This document shows positions 54,064-61,163 of a DNA stretch of 61,163 nt, piece after piece. The position numbers and the translations under genes were made by a program. Origin of the DNA: Candidatus Gastranaerophilales bacterium (GTDB lineage: Bacteria; Cyanobacteriota; Vampirovibrionia; Gastranaerophilales; Gastranaerophilaceae); contig CALUWA010000007.1 in NCBI GenBank assembly GCA_944324365.1, forward strand, positions 1-61,163, in the 5' to 3' direction. Positions within the stretch are counted from its first letter, which is position 1, and each line of letters starts with the position of its first letter. The notes under the pieces are model-generated. The model was not told the DNA's origin, searched no databases, and saw only the letters and a program-made list of their open reading frames with translations.

Positions 54064-54864
54064 TTATTTTGAAACAGCTACTTTCATAGTGTTGGCGATA
54101 ATTTCGTTAAAGCTGTCAGCTTTAAGGCTTGCACCGCCTACCAATGCGCCGTCGATGTCTGATTTAGACATTTGTTCTGCGATAGTATTAGGTTTTACGG
54201 AGCCGCCGTATAAAATTCTTATTGAATCAGCTGCATCTGCACCAGCAACATCTTTAACTACGTTTCTAATCATTGCGATAACTCTGTTAGCTTCATCTGC
54301 GTCACAAGTTTTGCCTGTTCCGATGGCCCAGATTGGTTCGTATGCGATAACAGATTTTGCAACATCTTCGTTAGAAATTCCTGATAAAGCTGCTCTGATT
54401 TGAGAAGCGATATGTTCGTCAGTAACTCCGGCTTCTCTTTGTTCAAGAGTTTCTCCGCAGCAGATGATAGGAATTAAGCCGCCAGCTAAAATTGCTTTTG
54501 CTTTTTTGTTAATCATTTCATCTGTTTCAGAAAAATATTGTCTTCTTTCTGAGTGACCGATAATAACATAATCGCAACCAGCATCTTTCAACATTTCAAC
54601 GGAAATTTCTCCGGTGTATGCACCTGAAGATTCCCAATGACAGTTTTGTCCTGCTATAGAAATTTTATTTCCACCGCATCCGCAGTCGCATTTTACTGTT
54701 TCAACAGCGCTGATTGAAGTGAAAACAGGAGCAATTACCACTGTAGGTAATTCTTTAGCTGTGTAGTTGTTTACAAAACTTTTAATTCCTTCGAACAAAT
54801 CTTTAGCTTCTCCTCTTAAGAGATTCATTTTCCAGTTTCCTGCGATAATAGGTTTTCTTGACAT
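54064..54864 (-). CDS. tpiA: Triose-phosphate isomerase
   Basis: A 266-residue TIM barrel: AGNWKMN (Lys), IGHSERR (catalytic His), AYEPIWAIGTGK (catalytic Glu), ILYGGSVKP and GALVGGASL. It interconverts dihydroxyacetone phosphate and glyceraldehyde 3-phosphate. An unusual Cys/Gly-rich insertion, VKCDCGCGGNK, lies after the second strand (about 58-68), making it about 15 residues longer than E. coli TpiA. ATG has AAGGAG-like sequence upstream. Confidence 0.95.
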   Translation of the reverse strand: MSRKPIIAGNWKMNLLRGEAKDLFEGIKSFVNNYTAKELPTVVIAPVFTSISAVETVKCDCGCGGNKISIAGQNCHWESSGAYTGEISVEMLKDAGCDYVIIGHSERRQYFSETDEMINKKAKAILAGGLIPIICCGETLEQREAGVTDEHIASQIRAALSGISNEDVAKSVIAYEPIWAIGTGKTCDADEANRVIAMIRNVVKDVAGADAADSIRILYGGSVKPNTIAEQMSKSDIDGALVGGASLKADSFNEIIANTMKVAVSK

Positions 54865-54932
54865 AACTTTTCTCCTTTTCTTTAGTTATAAAGACACCTA
54901 TATTATATATGGTAAAAAAACATGTGCAATGG

Positions 54933-54963
54933 TTGTAAAGTTTAGGATAATCTGCTAAACTTT
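54933..54963 (+). promoter_or_regulatory. Leaderless promoter with operator for the TrmB-like regulator
   Basis: TTGTAA (54933-54938) and TAAACT (54956-54961) are 17 bp apart; 7 nt separate the -10 from the ATG at 54969. The inverted repeat AAAGTTTAG-N9-CTAAACTTT (54937-54963) covers the whole spacer and the -10, so the regulator probably represses itself. Confidence 0.65.
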
Positions 54964-54968
54964 GTTGT

Positions 54969-55787
54969 ATGGATGATATAATAGAAAGTTTAAAAGAACT
55001 AGGGTTAAACAGCTATGAAGCAAAAGTTTATCTTGCTTTGTTGAAAAAATATCCTGCAACCGGTTATGAGGTTGCTAAACTTGCTGATATTCCGCAGGCA
55101 AGGGCATATGATACACTTAAAGCTCTTGAAAATGACCACATGGTCACTAGTTCTAACACAAAACCTGTTGCGTATATTCCTATCAACCCGAAAGAGTTGA
55201 CTAAACGGTTCAGAAGAAAATATTCTTCGACTTTAGATTTTTTGGATAAGAAGCTTCCGCATGTAAAGGAGGATTACTTTGAGCCGGTTTTGAGTCTTTT
55301 TGGTGAATTTTCCATTAATTCCAAAATATCTGAATGCATTAAAAGTGCCAAGCGTGAAATTTTTATAGAAATTTGGTCACATGATTTTAAATATTTTGAA
55401 GAAGATTTGCGGGATGCATATAATCGCGGAGTTGATATTAAAATTGTTGGGTATGATAATTTTAACTCTCCCTTCGGAACCGTATTTTCACACTCAAACG
55501 GACGAGAAATAGAACATTCCATAGGCAGCCGGATGTTGTTTATGGCTGTTGATAATTCGGAAGGAATATTCGGTAAAATTGAGCCGGTTAATCATAGTGA
55601 TCCTGTTCTTCTATGGACTAAAAATTTAGATGTCGTATTTTTGATTAAAGAATTTATTGTTCACGATATGTGTTTGATAGATATCTCGGAAAAATTCCCT
55701 GAACAGTTAAAATATTTCTATGGTGCCGGGCTTAAAAAACTTAAAGATAAAATTCTGAGCGGCAGTGAATTTTATAAAGTTTATTAA
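54969..55787 (+). CDS. TrmB-family transcriptional regulator
   Basis: A 272-residue protein. The N-terminal winged helix is of TrmB type (LKELGLNSYEAKVYLALLKKYPATGYEVAKLADIPQARAYDTLKALE). A phospholipase-D-like effector domain follows (ISECIKSAKREIFIEIWSHDFKYFEEDLRDAYNRGVDIKIVGYD). TrmB proteins sense sugars or other small ligands and are commonest in Archaea. No transport operon is adjacent, so the target is unknown. A perfect 9-bp inverted repeat sits in its own promoter. Start at 54969; no Shine-Dalgarno. Confidence 0.88.
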   Translation: MDDIIESLKELGLNSYEAKVYLALLKKYPATGYEVAKLADIPQARAYDTLKALENDHMVTSSNTKPVAYIPINPKELTKRFRRKYSSTLDFLDKKLPHVKEDYFEPVLSLFGEFSINSKISECIKSAKREIFIEIWSHDFKYFEEDLRDAYNRGVDIKIVGYDNFNSPFGTVFSHSNGREIEHSIGSRMLFMAVDNSEGIFGKIEPVNHSDPVLLWTKNLDVVFLIKEFIVHDMCLIDISEKFPEQLKYFYGAGLKKLKDKILSGSEFYKVY

Positions 55788-55879
55788 ACTTTTTCGTAAT
55801 ATTTTGATACATGTTTTGCATGACTTTTGTTTAAGATTTATAATAGTTATGTTTTAAATCTGGGAAAACGGGAGATAAA

Positions 55880-56500
55880 ATGGAAGGGTATAGTTTTGAG
55901 TTAATTACCGGCCCTATGAGCTGCGGCAAAACGGAGGAGCTGTTAAGAAGGATAAGACGCTGCATAATTGCAAAGAAAAAAGTAAAAGTTATTTCTCCTG
56001 ATGTTGATACACGTTCTAAAGGGGACTATATAGAATCAAGAAACGGACTTTGGCTTGATGCACTAAAGGTTAAACATTCAGTGCAAATTCTCACCCTGGT
56101 GAAACCTGAAGATGAAGTCGTTGCAATAGATGAGCTGCAGTTTTTTGACAGCAATATAACAAAGGTTATTTCAAAACTTATGTCAAGCGGGAAAAAGGTT
56201 ATAGGAACCGGGCTTGAACTTGATTTTAAGGCAGAACCGTTTGGTTCAATGCCTGAGTTAATGTGTATTGCGACAAAAGTCGATAAGCTTCACGCTGTCT
56301 GTATGAAATGCGGCTGCGAACATGCGACAAGAACCCAGCGTCTGATTGACGGCAAGCCGGCAGATAAAAATTCTCCATTGATTATGATAGGTGGAGATGA
56401 AACCTATGAAGCCAGATGTGTAAAGTGCTACGAACTCCCTGATGCGCAGCATGAAAAACAAAAGCGTAATTTAAAAATTCTACCGTTTAGTTTCAGATAA
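55880..56500 (+). CDS. tdk: Thymidine kinase (type II)
   Basis: A 206-residue kinase with the P-loop GPMSCGKTEELLRRIRR, DVDTRSK, DELQFFD (Walker B), GLELDF, and a zinc site (CMKCGC...CVKC). It phosphorylates thymidine (salvage) with ATP in the cytoplasm. GGGAGA precedes the ATG. It is monocistronic between the TrmB-like regulator and the CHAP-like gene. Confidence 0.95.
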   Translation: MEGYSFELITGPMSCGKTEELLRRIRRCIIAKKKVKVISPDVDTRSKGDYIESRNGLWLDALKVKHSVQILTLVKPEDEVVAIDELQFFDSNITKVISKLMSSGKKVIGTGLELDFKAEPFGSMPELMCIATKVDKLHAVCMKCGCEHATRTQRLIDGKPADKNSPLIMIGGDETYEARCVKCYELPDAQHEKQKRNLKILPFSFR

Positions 56501-56545
56501 GTGTTTTATTAGGTTAATATTTTTTAATATTATTGTTATACTATG

Positions 56546-56589
56546 GCAATTACCCAATTTATATATTCTTTATATATATAAAGAATATA
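56546..56589 (+). promoter_or_regulatory. GCAATTA/TTTATATA promoter with 28-bp palindrome
   Basis: GCAATTA (56546-56552) begins 23 nt before TTTATATA (56569-56576), as at 19460 and 24660. The TTTATATA box lies inside a perfect 28-bp palindrome (56562-56589, half-site TATATTCTTTATAT), which ends 3 nt before the ATG at 56593. There is no Shine-Dalgarno sequence. Confidence 0.55.
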
Positions 56590-56592
56590 GCT

Positions 56593-57360
56593 ATGGTAAA
56601 AATTAGTTTAGATAATTATAGTGATTCACAAGTAAGTGATAAACGGTTTTCGGTCTCTAAAAAAGAGCCAGTAAAGACCGTAATATTTACTTGTGTTCCA
56701 TCTTCCACAAGAGTTTATACAAAAGCAATTGATGCGGAAATTCGAATAGAAGCTGCATTAGAATTGAGGAATGCGCATAATCATGGAGTAAAAATCGGAG
56801 ATATTGCGGAAATTCCTGATTCTGTATTGTACAATCCTATTTATAAATCTAGTTATGCATATTTAAAGTTATTTGGCGGCAAATTCAAGGTGGAAGATTG
56901 CAAAGGGGTAAACAATAAAAATGCTTCAACAGAAGATATATGTTTGAGTCTTTATGCCGAGCGGGTTGCTGATAAAATGGAAAATGTCGGAGCGTGTTAT
57001 ACAGGAGTAAAAAAAGCATTGTTGTCTGCAGGAATAATAAATAATTACGATGATATGCCGCGCGGAGAGGCAAAAGATTCCATAAGCTATTTTGAAAGTC
57101 ATCCGGAAAAGTTTAAGAAAATTTTTGTTAAAAAAGAGAATTTAAAGAATTTACCTGCCGGCAGAATTGTCGTATTTACAAATAAAGATGATGCCGGGCA
57201 TATTGTAATTACAAACGGGTACGGGCAAGGAATGAGCAGTTCAACAGATAATATGGGCTGGCTTGATTATAAAGGTAAAGAGGCGCAGTATGTCGTTTAT
57301 GAGCTGACTGACGGATGGAAATATAATGTGCATACTAAAAAACTGGAATTTTGTGATTAG
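56593..57360 (+). CDS. CHAP/NlpC-P60-like cysteine peptidase or amidase (probable)
   Basis: A 255-residue protein, started at 56593 because the longer form covers the promoter palindrome. The N-terminal 85 residues are unassigned. The C-terminal half has GACYTGVKKALLSAG (a likely catalytic Cys at the start of a helix) and LPAGRIVVF...AGHIVITNGYGQGMSS (a likely catalytic His in a strand), the layout of CHAP/NlpC-P60 peptidoglycan hydrolases. There is no signal peptide. The promoter carries the signature also found before the LysM protein and the coiled-coil protein, so these may be co-regulated wall-acting proteins. Confidence 0.7.
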   Translation: MVKISLDNYSDSQVSDKRFSVSKKEPVKTVIFTCVPSSTRVYTKAIDAEIRIEAALELRNAHNHGVKIGDIAEIPDSVLYNPIYKSSYAYLKLFGGKFKVEDCKGVNNKNASTEDICLSLYAERVADKMENVGACYTGVKKALLSAGIINNYDDMPRGEAKDSISYFESHPEKFKKIFVKKENLKNLPAGRIVVFTNKDDAGHIVITNGYGQGMSSSTDNMGWLDYKGKEAQYVVYELTDGWKYNVHTKKLEFCD

Positions 57361-57413
57361 AATGTATGCATAAGCCTGAGAAAATCAGTTTTGCAGTTAA
57401 TGTCACCTTGATA

Positions 57414-57441
57414 TTGTAATATCTGAGATTATATGTTAAAT
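57414..57441 (+). promoter_or_regulatory. Leaderless promoter of the lipoprotein gene
   Basis: TTGTAA (57414-57419) and TTAAAT (57436-57441) are 16 bp apart, with 7 nt to the ATG at 57449 and no Shine-Dalgarno. Confidence 0.4.
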
Positions 57442-57448
57442 TTACACA

Positions 57449-58063
57449 ATGAAAAAATTGTTAATACTATTTACCTGCATAATTTTACTATGCGGATGTT
57501 CAAAAATCGCTAACATGCCGAAAAATCCAGCAAGACCGCCGCGGGATGGATATTCTTGGAAAATTCAAACCGGATTAGGCTTAAAATTTTATGGGCAGGA
57601 AAATAAAAATACGAGATTTGTGTTTGACCAAAATTTGTCTACAGTTAGTATTGAAACAACGGCAGCAAATAAAAAAAATATTTTTCCTGTAATTAGAATT
57701 TTTGACATCACGAATAAAAACCCGAAGTCAGTAAAAGCTAAATTAAAAAATATAGCCCCGGAATTATCTAAAAGCACCAAAAACAAATATGACAACATTG
57801 ATTTATGCGAATTTAAAGAAATAGAAACGACAAGACCAGGCGTAGTAAGATTTATCCTGTATCCGGCCGGAGCCGCAGAGCAGGAATTTTTATCTGCAGC
57901 AAGCAAGGAAGCGATACCTTCTACCTGCACAGGTTTTGGATGCGGTAACAGCGGAATGCGGTATTTTGAAATTCAAAATAAGAACCCAAATAAGCTATTA
58001 TTCATCGAAATAGGTCAGGAACAGCCTTTATTTGATGAAAACAGCATTACCGTAACAAAATAG
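57449..58063 (+). CDS. Putative lipoprotein, unknown
   Basis: A 204-residue protein. The signal peptide ends in a lipobox-like ILLCGC, with Cys at 17 as the lipidated residue; the Cys at -2 is unusual. The mature part is a mixed alpha/beta domain with RDGYSWKIQTGLGLKFYGQENKN and a Cys pair in STCTGFGCGNSG. No family recognised. The final 17 bases overlap the convergent nucleotidyltransferase gene. Confidence 0.72.
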   Translation: MKKLLILFTCIILLCGCSKIANMPKNPARPPRDGYSWKIQTGLGLKFYGQENKNTRFVFDQNLSTVSIETTAANKKNIFPVIRIFDITNKNPKSVKAKLKNIAPELSKSTKNKYDNIDLCEFKEIETTRPGVVRFILYPAGAAEQEFLSAASKEAIPSTCTGFGCGNSGMRYFEIQNKNPNKLLFIEIGQEQPLFDENSITVTK

Positions 58064-58820
58064 ATAACTTTTGAAACATATCATCTAATACCGGAAGAAC
58101 TTCTTTATAATCTGATGTCAAAAGTTTGTTTATGTTATCTTCAAAATTTCCCGGAACAATTTTACAGTTAGTTTTTACATAATTAATTAGCCTTTTTTCT
58201 CCCGGATGAAGCATCTCATTGAGTGCAAATATCACATCAAAATAACTTGCCAAAAACGCAGCAATTCTGTGATTAACACTCACAATATCATTTCGCTGCA
58301 CTGCTTTTTGTATCTGCTCATAATATGAAGCAAAAGGTTTTTCTTTCATTAATTTCACATTTCGTTCAATTATATTTTGTTTAAGCTCTTTTGGGTAAGG
58401 CGTATTAATCTTTTCCTGTAAGCTCTTCAACCAGCCTGTCTTATCATAAAAAATATTGAAATTATTCAACGTATATAAAAAGCAGGTCGTATACCCGTTT
58501 GAAGGATAATGCTTAAACCAGACATTATTTACAACATCTTCAAACCAGTTAACATTCCAATACATAATATCAAGCTGGCATCCTAAATCGTCAACGAAAT
58601 ATTCATCTCCCGGACCAAAATATTCCCCGCCTATTTCGTATTTAGAAGAAATATCTTTAACAAGCCGTTCTCTAACCTCAAGCGAAATATCATTCCGTAC
58701 AAAAATGTAAATATCTATATCTGATGATTTATCCGAAGTTTTTGCGGCAGAAGAACCTCCCAGCGCAACGGCTTCTACCTCGTCTAATTTTGCATACTTT
58801 TCCAAAATTGAATTTAACAT
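58047..58820 (-). CDS. Nucleotidyltransferase-fold protein (DUF4037-like)
   Basis: A 257-residue protein. The N-terminal NTase core is VEAVALGGSSAAKTSDKSSDIDIYIFV, that is GGS-x10-DxD with the two metal-binding Asp, and the third acid is in CQLDIMYW (about 83-90). The C-terminal half is helical. This fits the minimal nucleotidyltransferase superfamily with a C-terminal domain like DUF4037. Substrate unknown (possibly aminoglycoside or another small molecule). There is no MntA/HepT partner, so a toxin-antitoxin role is not supported. Confidence 0.78.
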   Translation of the reverse strand: MLNSILEKYAKLDEVEAVALGGSSAAKTSDKSSDIDIYIFVRNDISLEVRERLVKDISSKYEIGGEYFGPGDEYFVDDLGCQLDIMYWNVNWFEDVVNNVWFKHYPSNGYTTCFLYTLNNFNIFYDKTGWLKSLQEKINTPYPKELKQNIIERNVKLMKEKPFASYYEQIQKAVQRNDIVSVNHRIAAFLASYFDVIFALNEMLHPGEKRLINYVKTNCKIVPGNFEDNINKLLTSDYKEVLPVLDDMFQKLSILLR

Positions 58821-58838
58821 ACGGATATTATAACATAA

Positions 58839-59888
58839 TTATTTCATCCGGTTTATTTCTGTATCTTTACCGTTTCTATATCCGATACCGGCTCTGTATG
58901 CAGAAACAGAATATAACATAGGTAATATCGGGCCTATCCACTTTAGCCCCGCTACAAACCCGACGGATGCCACATCATCCAAATGCAGGCTTACGTCTAA
59001 AACTTCCGGATGTCTTTCTGAATTTAAATTTTTAAACCTGTCACGGAACGATTTATGTTCTTTTCGCTCGGTTTTATCAAAAAGCGGATTTATGGCATTT
59101 TTTGCAACAAAGTTAGCGATAGCATTACCTGCAACTAACCCGACGCCCAAAACTCCGGCCATCATTGCACAAAATCTGGCAGCTTTTGATTTTACTTTAA
59201 AAGCGTTCATAACCAACGCCCCTAATCCCGCTCCGACATTACACAACGCTATATTATTTAAATACTGGTATGTACCTTCTTTCACCTTATCCGGGAATTT
59301 TTTCTTCCAGTTTTCATGTGTAAGCTTATCACCTACAACACCGCCGGCAATTCCTCCCAGCACAGGAATAAGTCCCAGCCAGGAGAGTTTTAATAAATCC
59401 GCAAACGGCGCTTCGCTTTCAGGATCAGGGATAACTTTGGAAACCAAATTCTTATCTGTTCCATTAAATTCTTTTATCAGAGATTTTACCTGTTTGAATG
59501 ATAATATTTCATCATTTTCAACTTTTTGAACAAGTTTTTTTGCACTATCGGAAATATTTTTGCCCAAAACTTCTTTCAAACCATCGGCATCTTTTTCCGG
59601 CAGCTCAATTATACCTTCAAACAGAGTTTTTCCCTTAATACTGAGCCCTCTTGTTGCAAGCAGTGCTGATGCCACAGTAAACCCGAGTACAGAGAAATTT
59701 TTAACGGCTCTGTTTTTTCTTTCACCTTTTGGAGCTTTAAACGTATCATATGTTCCGTATCCTGCCGCCAGACCTGTGAGAACTCCCGGCATAACATCAT
59801 ACAGCTTGTGAACAAGCGCAGGCTGATCTATATATTTACCGACTGTGTATGCTCCTGCTTTCAGTGAGCTTATTTTTGGAATTGGCAT
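58839..59888 (-). CDS. Hypothetical multi-helix membrane protein
   Basis: A 349-residue protein, started at 59888 because GGAGATT lies just upstream (the longer form covers the Fur-like site). About six Gly/Ala-rich hydrophobic segments occur (about 35-52, 68-85, 170-190, 215-233, 240-262, 315-335). The N-terminus has ISSLKAGAY and no signal peptide. No family is recognised; the style is that of the 46822 and 40086 proteins. A Fur-type palindrome 24 nt upstream suggests metal-dependent control. Confidence 0.72.
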   Translation of the reverse strand: MPIPKISSLKAGAYTVGKYIDQPALVHKLYDVMPGVLTGLAAGYGTYDTFKAPKGERKNRAVKNFSVLGFTVASALLATRGLSIKGKTLFEGIIELPEKDADGLKEVLGKNISDSAKKLVQKVENDEILSFKQVKSLIKEFNGTDKNLVSKVIPDPESEAPFADLLKLSWLGLIPVLGGIAGGVVGDKLTHENWKKKFPDKVKEGTYQYLNNIALCNVGAGLGALVMNAFKVKSKAARFCAMMAGVLGVGLVAGNAIANFVAKNAINPLFDKTERKEHKSFRDRFKNLNSERHPEVLDVSLHLDDVASVGFVAGLKWIGPILPMLYSVSAYRAGIGYRNGKDTEINRMK

Positions 59889-59911
59889 TTTTAATCTCCA
59901 AATTTTGTTAT

Positions 59912-59926
59912 TGCAAATGATTTGCA
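59912..59926. promoter_or_regulatory. Fur-family type 7-1-7 inverted repeat
   Basis: TGCAAAT-G-ATTTGCA is a perfect 7-1-7 palindrome, the geometry of Fur, Zur and PerR boxes, in the intergenic region next to a Fur-family gene. It is 24 nt upstream of the 58839-59888 gene and 96 nt upstream of the Fur-family start. Sequence differs from the E. coli Fur consensus. Confidence 0.55.
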
Positions 59927-60021
59927 TTTGCATTATTAATTAGACAACTTCAATAAAAATAATCAAGTTTTTTTGTTATATTTTATGAAATTATGTTAAA
60001 ATAATCGTGAAAGGTTAAATT

Positions 60022-60438
60022 ATGCAGCAGAAACTAAGAGGTTGCAGAGCTTCAAAAAACAGAGAAGAGGTGTTAAAGGTTCTTGAACACCAGAGCTGTC
60101 CTGTAACGGCAGAAGAGATTTACAATCTTGTAAAAGAAGAAATTCCGACAGTTTCGCTTTCAACAATTTACAGGATTATAGAGAAACTCATAAGTCTTGA
60201 GATTGTAAACAAAGCAACGACACTGGATGACAATAGAGCCAGATATGAGCTTGTACGAGAAACGCATAAACATTACATGATTTGTACAAAGTGCCGTAAA
60301 ATGATTCCTATAGACTGCTGTCCGATTGAAGAGTTTGAGAACAAGGTGGCTGTTGAAACCGGGTTTAATATAACAGGACATAAGTTTGAGCTTTACGGAG
60401 AATGCAAAGCATGCGCTGAAAAAAGCAAAAAGGCTTAA
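60022..60438 (+). CDS. Fur-family metalloregulator
   Basis: A 138-residue protein. The N-terminal winged helix (NREEVLKVLEHQSCPVTAEEIYNLVKEEIPTVSLSTIYRIIEKL) is typical of Fur. The dimerisation domain has HKHYMICTKCRKMIPIDCC and C-terminal CKACAEK, giving the two CxxC zinc pairs, and metal-sensing His in THKHYM. Fur, Zur and PerR cannot be separated by eye. AAAGG precedes the ATG. A 7-1-7 palindrome lies in the upstream intergenic region. Confidence 0.92.
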   Translation: MQQKLRGCRASKNREEVLKVLEHQSCPVTAEEIYNLVKEEIPTVSLSTIYRIIEKLISLEIVNKATTLDDNRARYELVRETHKHYMICTKCRKMIPIDCCPIEEFENKVAVETGFNITGHKFELYGECKACAEKSKKA

Positions 60439-60478
60439 GCGGCTCAATCAAATAAAATACGTGACATAGGGGAATTTT

Positions 60479-60802
60479 ATGAAATATCTGTATTTACTGC
60501 TGGCAATAATATTCGAGGTTATCGGAACTACTGTTCTTAAGAGTTCAAACGGGTTTACGGTACTTGTGCCTACTGTAATTTCTCTGTTATGTTACGGGTG
60601 TTCATTTTATTTTTTATCTGTTTGCATGCAGTCAATTCCGACGGGAGTTGTGTACGCTGTTTGGTCGGGGGTCGGAATTGTTTTAATATCGTTATTTGCG
60701 TTTATTTTTTATAAGCAGACCTTGGATTTAGCTGCAATTATGGGTATTTTAATGATTATTGGCGGAGTTCTTGTTATAAGATTGTTTTCAAATTCTTTTT
60801 GA
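60479..60802 (+). CDS. SMR family small multidrug transporter
   Basis: A 107-residue protein with four helices. The conserved membrane Glu13 is in LAIIFEVIGTTVLKSS, followed by AVWSGVGIVLISLFAFIFYKQTLD. It belongs to the EmrE/QacC/SugE group, which exports cationic drugs or guanidinium by proton exchange. Drug versus guanidinium specificity cannot be told here. AGGGGAA precedes the ATG. It lies 40 bp after the Fur-family gene, so co-transcription is likely. Confidence 0.92.
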   Translation: MKYLYLLLAIIFEVIGTTVLKSSNGFTVLVPTVISLLCYGCSFYFLSVCMQSIPTGVVYAVWSGVGIVLISLFAFIFYKQTLDLAAIMGILMIIGGVLVIRLFSNSF

Positions 60803-60823
60803 TGTAGGATAGTCATGCGGCAT

Positions 60824-60898
60824 GCGGAAGTAATTCAGTGGTAGAATGCAACCTTCCCAAGGTTGACGTCGCGGGTTCGAGTCCCGTCTTCCGCTCCA
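60824..60898 (+). tRNA. tRNA-Gly (anticodon CCC)
   Basis: Complete cloverleaf: acceptor GCGGAAG with CTTCCGC, anticodon loop TTCCCAA, T arm GCGGG-TTCGAGT-CCCGT. Discriminator T and an encoded CCA. Its last bases CTTCCGCTCC are repeated at the start of each following 133-bp unit. Confidence 0.95.
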
Positions 60899-61163
60899 TT
60901 GAAAACAGCATAAAAAGTCAAAAGGGACGAGAACCGTCAAGCGAAGCTTGACTAGTGAGAAGTCCCGTTGCTATAGCTCTTATGCGAAGAATGAGCATTA
61001 GAGATATAGTACCTATTTGGCTTCCGCTCCATTGAAAACAGCATAGAAAGTCAAGAGGGACGAGAACCGTCAAGCGCAGCTTGACCAGTGAGAAGTCCCG
61101 TTGCTATAGCTCTTATGCGAAGAATGAGCATTAGAGATATAGTACCTATTTGGCTTCCGCTCC
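60888..61163 (+). repeat. 133-bp tandem repeat carrying the tRNA-Gly 3' end
   Basis: CTTCCGCTCCATTGAAAACA begins at 60888 inside the tRNA and again at 61021, and CTTCCGCTCC begins once more at 61154 before the window ends. The spacing is 133 bp both times. Each unit holds GGGACGAGAACC, a GTCAAGC-GAA/GCA-GCTTGAC hairpin, GTCCC closing onto GGGAC, and a CTATAGCTCT...AGAGATATAG stem. The two units differ at only a few positions. No terminator follows the tRNA directly, so the units can be co-transcribed with it. The window cuts the array, so the copy number is unknown. Confidence 0.9.

Noticed and set aside
58047-58820. MNT/HEPN toxin-antitoxin system
   Set aside because: The nucleotidyltransferase is alone and much longer than MntA antitoxins; no HepT-like partner is adjacent.
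61021-61163. Further tRNA-Gly genes in the tandem units
   Set aside because: Each unit copies only the last bases of the acceptor and discriminator; D, anticodon and T arms are absent.

Overview
This 61 kb window looks like chromosome of a gut Gastranaerophilales bacterium (Melainabacteria/Vampirovibrionia, the non-photosynthetic sister group of Cyanobacteria). That is inferred from the AT-rich composition, two prepilin-like proteins with the TLAEVLITLG(I/V)IGVVAA core typical of this group, a long cyanobacterial-style NusB, many proteins with no recognisable family, and a lipid-A/LPS export module. No rRNA, CRISPR array, complete transposon or prophage was seen.

Layout. 0-5.5 kb: tRNA-Lys with a duplicated 3' tail, two envelope-type unknowns, LemA, mntP, a DUF4127 gene, a UbiE/MenG-type methyltransferase and a YkgJ-type cysteine-cluster protein. 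5.6-10.9 kb: a class A PBP, RNase HIII, a prepilin gene preceded by a 12-G tract and repeats, and an UmuC-like polymerase under a palindromic operator. 11-22.4 kb (mostly minus strand): aspS; the operon cysS - SpoIID-like - murJ - tsaC - DUF2142; and nusB - ftsY - M14 peptidase facing a LysM protein. 22.5-29.8 kb: large low-complexity proteins, fabI, a possible TIM-barrel enzyme and an EF-hand protein. 29.9-33.2 kb: two glycosyltransferases, repeats and a second prepilin. 33.3-37.3 kb: speB, ligA, a membrane protein and a SIMPL protein. 37.4-43.3 kb (minus strand): lptB - LptF/G permease - phosphodiester glycosidase, two paralogous unknowns, and galE - glf (UDP-galactofuranose). 43.4-46.7 kb: tRNA-Ser followed by a degraded island with REP-like hairpins, a RAYT transposase remnant, a Fic protein and a truncated heme-binding-type ORF. 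46.8-60.8 kb: mtaB, dnaE, tRNA-Gly(GCC), tpiA, a TrmB-like regulator, tdk, a CHAP/NlpC-like protein, a lipoprotein, a nucleotidyltransferase, a Fur-family regulator and an SMR transporter. 60.8-61.2 kb: tRNA-Gly(CCC) followed by tandem 133-bp units that each repeat the tRNA 3' end.

Main signals. (1) tRNA genes followed by structured elements that re-copy the tRNA 3' end; the Lys and Gly(CCC) loci share a core with a GCGAAGC mini-hairpin. (2) Dispersed palindromic repeats that abut the prepilin-peptidase site of both prepilins and encode their leader peptides; in one gene a 12-G tract puts the good start codon one base out of frame (phase-variation candidate). (3) A promoter-like signature, GCAATTA-N16-TTTATATA, at identical spacing before three unrelated envelope-type genes and probably a fourth. 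(4) Several promoters whose -10 box lies 6-7 nt from the start codon (leaderless mRNAs), two carrying operator palindromes. (5) A short N-terminal F-x-G/F-G-A motif shared by otherwise unrelated unknown proteins.
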